Shown here: positions 60,726 through 64,000 of the stretch, piece by piece
Position numbering within the stretch: position 1 is the first letter of the stretch
How the letters are laid out: each line of letters begins with the position of its first letter
NCBI GenBank assembly: GCA_049323275.1
Contig: JBMOOM010000062.1
Span: 1-64,000 of the forward strand
DNA: 64,000 bases
Origin: Taklimakanibacter sp049323275
GTDB lineage: Bacteria; Pseudomonadota; Alphaproteobacteria; Rhizobiales; Aestuariivirgaceae
Direction of reading: 5' to 3'
Program-made: the position numbers and the translations under genes
The notes under the pieces: generated by a model
Databases searched by the model: none
The model's input: only the letters and a program-made list of their open reading frames with translations
Told to the model about the DNA's origin: nothing

Positions 60726-62515
60726 TGGTTTGGAAGCAGTTCAAACTCGGCGAAACTTGCGACATTATCAAAGGGACTGCGTCGGCGGCTAATGAGGTTC
60801 CCGGTGAATTCCCTTTGGTGGTCACAGCCGCAGAAAGAAAAACAGCGCAGCATTTTCAATTCGAAGGGGAAGCGGTATGCATTCCTCTTGTGTCTTCAAC
60901 GGGACATGGGAATGCAGCAATCAATCGATTGCACTATGAAACCGGAAAGTTCTCGGTAGCGAGTATCCTCGCGGCCGTACTTCCCAAGACGCACGAAATC
61001 TCGTGCAAGTTCCTATTTTATTATCTCACAGCACTGAAAGAGGAAATTCTAGTACCGCTAATGAAGGGAACTTCAAATGTGTCCCTAACAGTCAAGAAAC
61101 TTGAGAGTGTTGAAATTTCAGCGCCATCTCTCGATGAGCAGAGGAAGATCGTCTTTCGAATAGACGATGTACATTCAAAGCTAAGAGAAAGGCAGATCGA
61201 GCTTGCGGCGGTTGAATGCGAGGCCAACGCTATGTTGTTCAACGCGTTCCAAGACATAACCGACGGCGTAGAGTACATGCCACTTTCCAAAGTCGCACCG
61301 CTCGTGCGGCGTCCCATCGAAGTTCAATTTAATGGAAAATATCCAGAGTTAGGAGTTCGATCATTTGGAAAGGGAACATTTCACAAGCCAATGCTTACCG
61401 GTGCCGATGTAGGCAATAAGCGCCTGTTCGAAATTCACGCGGGCGATTTGCTTTTCAATATCGTGTTCGCGTGGGAGGGCGCTATTGCTGTCCCCGGCGC
61501 TGAAGATCATGGTCGCGTGGGATCGCATCGCTTTTTGACATGCGTTCCCCAACCCGGACTCGCCCTAGCTGAATTCTTGCGCTTCTATCTTCTTACCCCT
61601 GAAGGTCTACAAAAGGTTGGAGAGGCTTCGCCCGGCGGGGCCGGACGGAACCGGACGTTGGGAATCAAGAAGGCGGAAAACATTCACGTCCCTATTCCGG
61701 AAATGAGCATTCAGCGGCGTTTTGGGGAGCTATGTGCTCAAATCGATCAGGTGCGAGCCATTCGCGCTTCAACGGCTAAAGATACGGAAGCCCTTATCCC
61801 CGCGATGCTGCACGAGATTTTCGGGTCGCAAACTAACAAACCTGAAGCGGCTTCCAGAGGAAACATCCTTCAGCTTCCGGCCAAGCAAAAAATTGTAATC
61901 GACACGCCGTTCAAGGAAGCCGTTCTCGTTGGGGCCATCGTCAAAGCGTTTCACGAAGATAATGGCCAGCCAATAGGCAATTTCCGTCTGCAAAAAGCAG
62001 TCTATTTCGCGCGCCGCCAAATGGGGGAAAGTGCGCTCAACAAGGACTACCTGCGAAAGGCCGCAGGTCCTTACAATCCCAAAATGCGCTATTCGGGAGG
62101 CATCAAGATTGCCGCAGACAAGGACTGGATCAAGCGCGCGAGCGGTAAGTATGGAGAAAGCAATGCGCTGGGCAACACCATTGCCGAAATGGACGAATGG
62201 GTTGATCGCTACCAGTTCGCCCCTGCCGCCGCATGGGTGCGCGACCGTTTCAAATACAAATCTAACGACCTATGGGAAGCGCTTGCAACCGTCGACTACG
62301 CTATGCTAGCGCTGGAGCATGACGGCGTGCGCCCAACCCCGATGGCGATCCTTTCCTACATCGAAGCCGACAACGAGTGGCGTCCCAAGATTGAGAAGTT
62401 AAGTCTCACCAAAGCATCGATTCAAAACATCATGGTCGAACTTGAGTCCCTGTTCGCGGTCACAGGAGGTACACGTGACGCCTGCGTCGAGTATAAAACC
62501 GCCAAACGACCGTAA
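60725..62515 (+). CDS. hsdS: Type I specificity subunit HsdS with a ~225-residue C-terminal extension
   Basis: A 596-residue protein. Residues 1-175 form the first target-recognition domain plus helix (EQRKIVFRIDDVHSKLRERQ). Residues 190-365 form the second (GDLLFNIVFAWEGAI...RRFGELCAQIDQVRAI). Known HsdS proteins end near here, at about 400-450 residues. Residues ~370-596 are additional: IGNFRLQKAVYFARR (about 416) and KAAGPYNPKMRYSGG (about 446) faintly resemble the Panacea/SocA (DUF4065) antitoxin domain, a weak similarity. GTG start overlaps hsdM. Confidence 0.87.
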   Translation: MVWKQFKLGETCDIIKGTASAANEVPGEFPLVVTAAERKTAQHFQFEGEAVCIPLVSSTGHGNAAINRLHYETGKFSVASILAAVLPKTHEISCKFLFYYLTALKEEILVPLMKGTSNVSLTVKKLESVEISAPSLDEQRKIVFRIDDVHSKLRERQIELAAVECEANAMLFNAFQDITDGVEYMPLSKVAPLVRRPIEVQFNGKYPELGVRSFGKGTFHKPMLTGADVGNKRLFEIHAGDLLFNIVFAWEGAIAVPGAEDHGRVGSHRFLTCVPQPGLALAEFLRFYLLTPEGLQKVGEASPGGAGRNRTLGIKKAENIHVPIPEMSIQRRFGELCAQIDQVRAIRASTAKDTEALIPAMLHEIFGSQTNKPEAASRGNILQLPAKQKIVIDTPFKEAVLVGAIVKAFHEDNGQPIGNFRLQKAVYFARRQMGESALNKDYLRKAAGPYNPKMRYSGGIKIAADKDWIKRASGKYGESNALGNTIAEMDEWVDRYQFAPAAAWVRDRFKYKSNDLWEALATVDYAMLALEHDGVRPTPMAILSYIEADNEWRPKIEKLSLTKASIQNIMVELESLFAVTGGTRDACVEYKTAKRP

Positions 62516-62652
62516 GTGATTCGAACTTTTTTCACCGCAGAACATCGCCGTTTCTATGCTCTGCCATGCCGAAGCTGTCCTTGTTTGATGCGCAGGCGGA
62601 CGATCGGCGACTATAGAGTATGTATGTATTATAGAGGGCAATCGGCGGTATT

Positions 62653-62729
62653 TGGCGCACCCGACAGGATTCGAACCTGTGACCTCTGCCTTCGGAGGGC
62701 AGCACTCTATCCAGCTGAGCTACGGGTGC
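62653..62729 (-). tRNA. tRNA-Arg (anticodon CCG)
   Basis: A 77-base tRNA including an encoded CCA. Acceptor GCACCCG pairs with CGGGTGC. The anticodon loop CTCCGAA gives anticodon CCG (complement at 62693-62695), and the T-arm GGTTCGAATCC is canonical. Its 3' end faces the restriction-modification island, the usual orientation for an integration site. Confidence 0.97.
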
Positions 62730-63154
62730 TTCTGAAAAGCGCGAGCGACATATAGCCGAAGCCTTGGGCGCGCCGCAACCTGTACCGGCGGGAATTCGGC
62801 GCGGGCGCGAACCGGCCGTCTCTCGACCGCCGTCATCATCGCCGTCTTGCATCCGTGGTCGCGGCGGGCGGATACCGGCTTCGTCGCAACCGCGCCGGAG
62901 ATCCATCATGGCCCATTGCCCCTCGCAGATTCCCAGCCTGACCCGCTCTCCGGGAACTAACCCGTTGATTTCGCTCAGGCAGCCTCCGTTTCTCCGAAAT
63001 TTGCCTGCAATACGCTGCAATTCCCTGCATCCACCCTGCATTGCCGGCTTCCGTCCGGCCAGACTCCCGCCTTACACCTTATTCATATTCCTGAATGAGG
63101 GTTCATCTTGCCCCGACTGATGCTACTTTGGCCGCATCGGAAGTGGGGAACTCG
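62730..63154. other. Gene-free stretch upstream of the cyclase gene
   Basis: 425 bases between tRNA-Arg and the cyclase gene without a convincing coding sequence on either strand. It contains the phased CTGCAW repeats at 63005-63045 and ATTCATATTCCTGAATGAG near 63080, a short inverted repeat (ATTCA/TGAAT) that may form part of the promoter. Confidence 0.5.
63005..63045 (+). promoter_or_regulatory. Four phased CTGCAW repeats
   Basis: CTGCAA at 63005 and 63015 and CTGCAT at 63025 and 63036, at 10, 10 and 11-base spacing, one helical turn each. They lie about 110 bases upstream of the cyclase start, suggesting cooperative binding on one DNA face. Confidence 0.5.
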
Positions 63155-64000
63155 ATGGCGGTGAGACCATCAAAACCGGGGCCGGCCGCCCAGAAGCGGG
63201 CGGGCAAGGCGGATTTGACCTCTGCGGGCGAACGCCGGCAGGTCACCGCTCTGTGCTACGACCTGGTCCAGTCCACCGACCTCATGCGCCGCCTCGACCT
63301 CGAGGACTATCAGGACCTGATGACCGCCTTCCACGCCGCCGCGGCCGAGGCCGTCACCCGCAACCGCGGCGTCATCGCCGACACCTATGGCGATGGCGGC
63401 ATGGCGATCTTCGCCTCGCCGACCGACCCCAAGGACACCGCCTCGCTCGCCGTCGAGGCCGGCCTCGCCCTCATCGAAGCCTGCCAGAAGCGCGGGGCTG
63501 GAGGCGTTCGCTCCAGCGTCCCCCTCGAGGTGCGCGTCGGCATCGCCACCTCCATGGCCATCATCGCGCAGGCGCCCGGCGGCCAGGGCAGCCTGACGCC
63601 GGAAAAGGTGACGGGCGTCGCCCCGGCGCTCGCCGCCAGGCTCCAGACCGTGGCGCGGCCCAACAGCGTCGTCGTCTCGCAGCTCACCCGCCAGCTCGCC
63701 GGGCGCGCCTTCTCCTTCCGCTTCCTCGGCAAGCAGACGCTGAAAGGCTTTGAGCCGGAAAGCGCCTGGCAGGCGCTGCGCCACAAATTGCAGCTCGACC
63801 GCTTCTTCGCCTTCGGCAAGCTGCGCGCCCGCATCGTCGGGCGCGACCGCGAATTCGCCCATGGCCTCGCCTGCTGGGAACGCGCCGTCTCGGGGCAGGG
63901 CAATGTCCTCCTCATCGAGGGCGAGGCCGGCATCGGCAAGTCGCGCCTCCTGCATGAGCTGCGCAAGGCGGCGCGCCCCACCCGCCGCCGCCTGCTGCTG
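63155..64000 (+). CDS. Class III adenylate/guanylate cyclase domain protein with ATPase domain (partial)
   Basis: The reading frame is open from ATG 63155 to the end of the window (282 residues seen). Residues 28-200 form a class III cyclase homology domain: RRQVTALCYDLVQSTDLMRR carries the first metal Asp and YGDGGMAIFASP the second. In GVAPALAARLQTVA the usual catalytic Asn is Ala, although the Arg remains. A P-loop ATPase follows (VGRDREF, then Walker A IEGEAGIGKSRLL, about 253-265). This is the cyclase-STAND/TPR architecture of predicted signalling proteins. The C-terminal part lies outside the window. Confidence 0.87.
   Translation, partial: MAVRPSKPGPAAQKRAGKADLTSAGERRQVTALCYDLVQSTDLMRRLDLEDYQDLMTAFHAAAAEAVTRNRGVIADTYGDGGMAIFASPTDPKDTASLAVEAGLALIEACQKRGAGGVRSSVPLEVRVGIATSMAIIAQAPGGQGSLTPEKVTGVAPALAARLQTVARPNSVVVSQLTRQLAGRAFSFRFLGKQTLKGFEPESAWQALRHKLQLDRFFAFGKLRARIVGRDREFAHGLACWERAVSGQGNVLLIEGEAGIGKSRLLHELRKAARPTRRRLLL

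Noticed and set aside
62563..62613. Possible 16-codon frame beginning MPKLSLFD after hsdS
   Set aside because: Too short to support; it may be a remnant of another gene but has no signal beyond the reading frame.
56189..62729. tRNA-Arg 3' end as integrase attachment site with a distal direct repeat
   Set aside because: By eye no copy of the tRNA 3' sequence was found near 56.2 kb and no integrase is present, so att sites are not called.
62764..63120. Pro/Ser/Arg-rich frame after tRNA-Arg
   Set aside because: Composition typical of noncoding GC-rich DNA; no conserved motif or ribosome site.
1..64000. CRISPR arrays, rRNA operons, insertion sequences, origins
   Set aside because: No regularly spaced long direct repeats, transposase genes or rRNA segments were seen.

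Overview
The window is high-GC chromosomal DNA of an alphaproteobacterium, most likely of the order Hyphomicrobiales (Rhizobiales). The reasons are the RegB/RegA redox pair, a CC-type MmcB protein, DUF1674, EcfG-type (GGAAC/GTT) promoters in front of stress genes, and several palindromic intergenic repeats familiar from rhizobial genomes. The genus cannot be named from sequence alone.

Region by region: (1) 157-9902 is a catabolic block. It holds hydantoinase/oxoprolinase HyuA and HyuB and an RraA-like aldolase on the minus strand, a divergent polyamine-type ABC importer, and a DapA-superfamily aldolase. (2) 9986-29296 is mostly housekeeping: tRNA-Leu(CAA), ArfB, a YqaA-type membrane protein, DsbB, an HNH nuclease, an AlkA-type glycosylase, GluQ-RS, an SDH-assembly-like DUF1674 protein, HtpX, an RsmB-type methyltransferase, a heparinase II/III protein, a MocR regulator with an operator array, PurH, a LysR regulator, and RegB/RegA. 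(3) 29381-32479 is a compact stress cluster on the minus strand: a DUF892 ferritin-like protein with an apparent internal deletion, a divergent ClpP-like protease, a 59-residue Gln/Arg/Gly/Glu repeat protein, a manganese-catalase/DUF892 fusion and DUF6766. Two matching EcfG-type promoters serve it, and a third lies at 41024.

(4) 33254-39340 is a TRAP transporter of the TakP (2-oxoacid) type with two tandem substrate-binding proteins. (5) 39573-47974 holds a MarR/secreted-protein pair and then a TetR-controlled operon: a three-domain RidA-like protein, a metal-site-degenerate M24 protein and a complete polar amino acid ABC importer. A perfect 18-bp palindrome overlaps its promoter. (6) 48064-55030 contains a CDF transporter, a TetR/GST pair with a shared operator, a GNAT enzyme, an MFS (MHS-type) transporter, an LLM flavin oxidoreductase and a secreted esterase.

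(7) From about 55.2 kb the character changes. A quinone-oxidoreductase pseudogene with two offsetting frameshifts and a stop is followed by a lower-GC type I restriction-modification island (XRE regulator, HsdR, HsdM, HsdS), which ends close to tRNA-Arg(CCG). HsdS carries a C-terminal extension of about 225 residues with faint Panacea-like (DUF4065) signatures. (8) The window closes inside a class III cyclase-domain/ATPase protein preceded by four helically phased CTGCAW repeats.

The least familiar features are the stress cluster (3), the RidA/M24 operon (5) and the HsdS extension (7). No CRISPR array, rRNA, insertion sequence or integrase was found.
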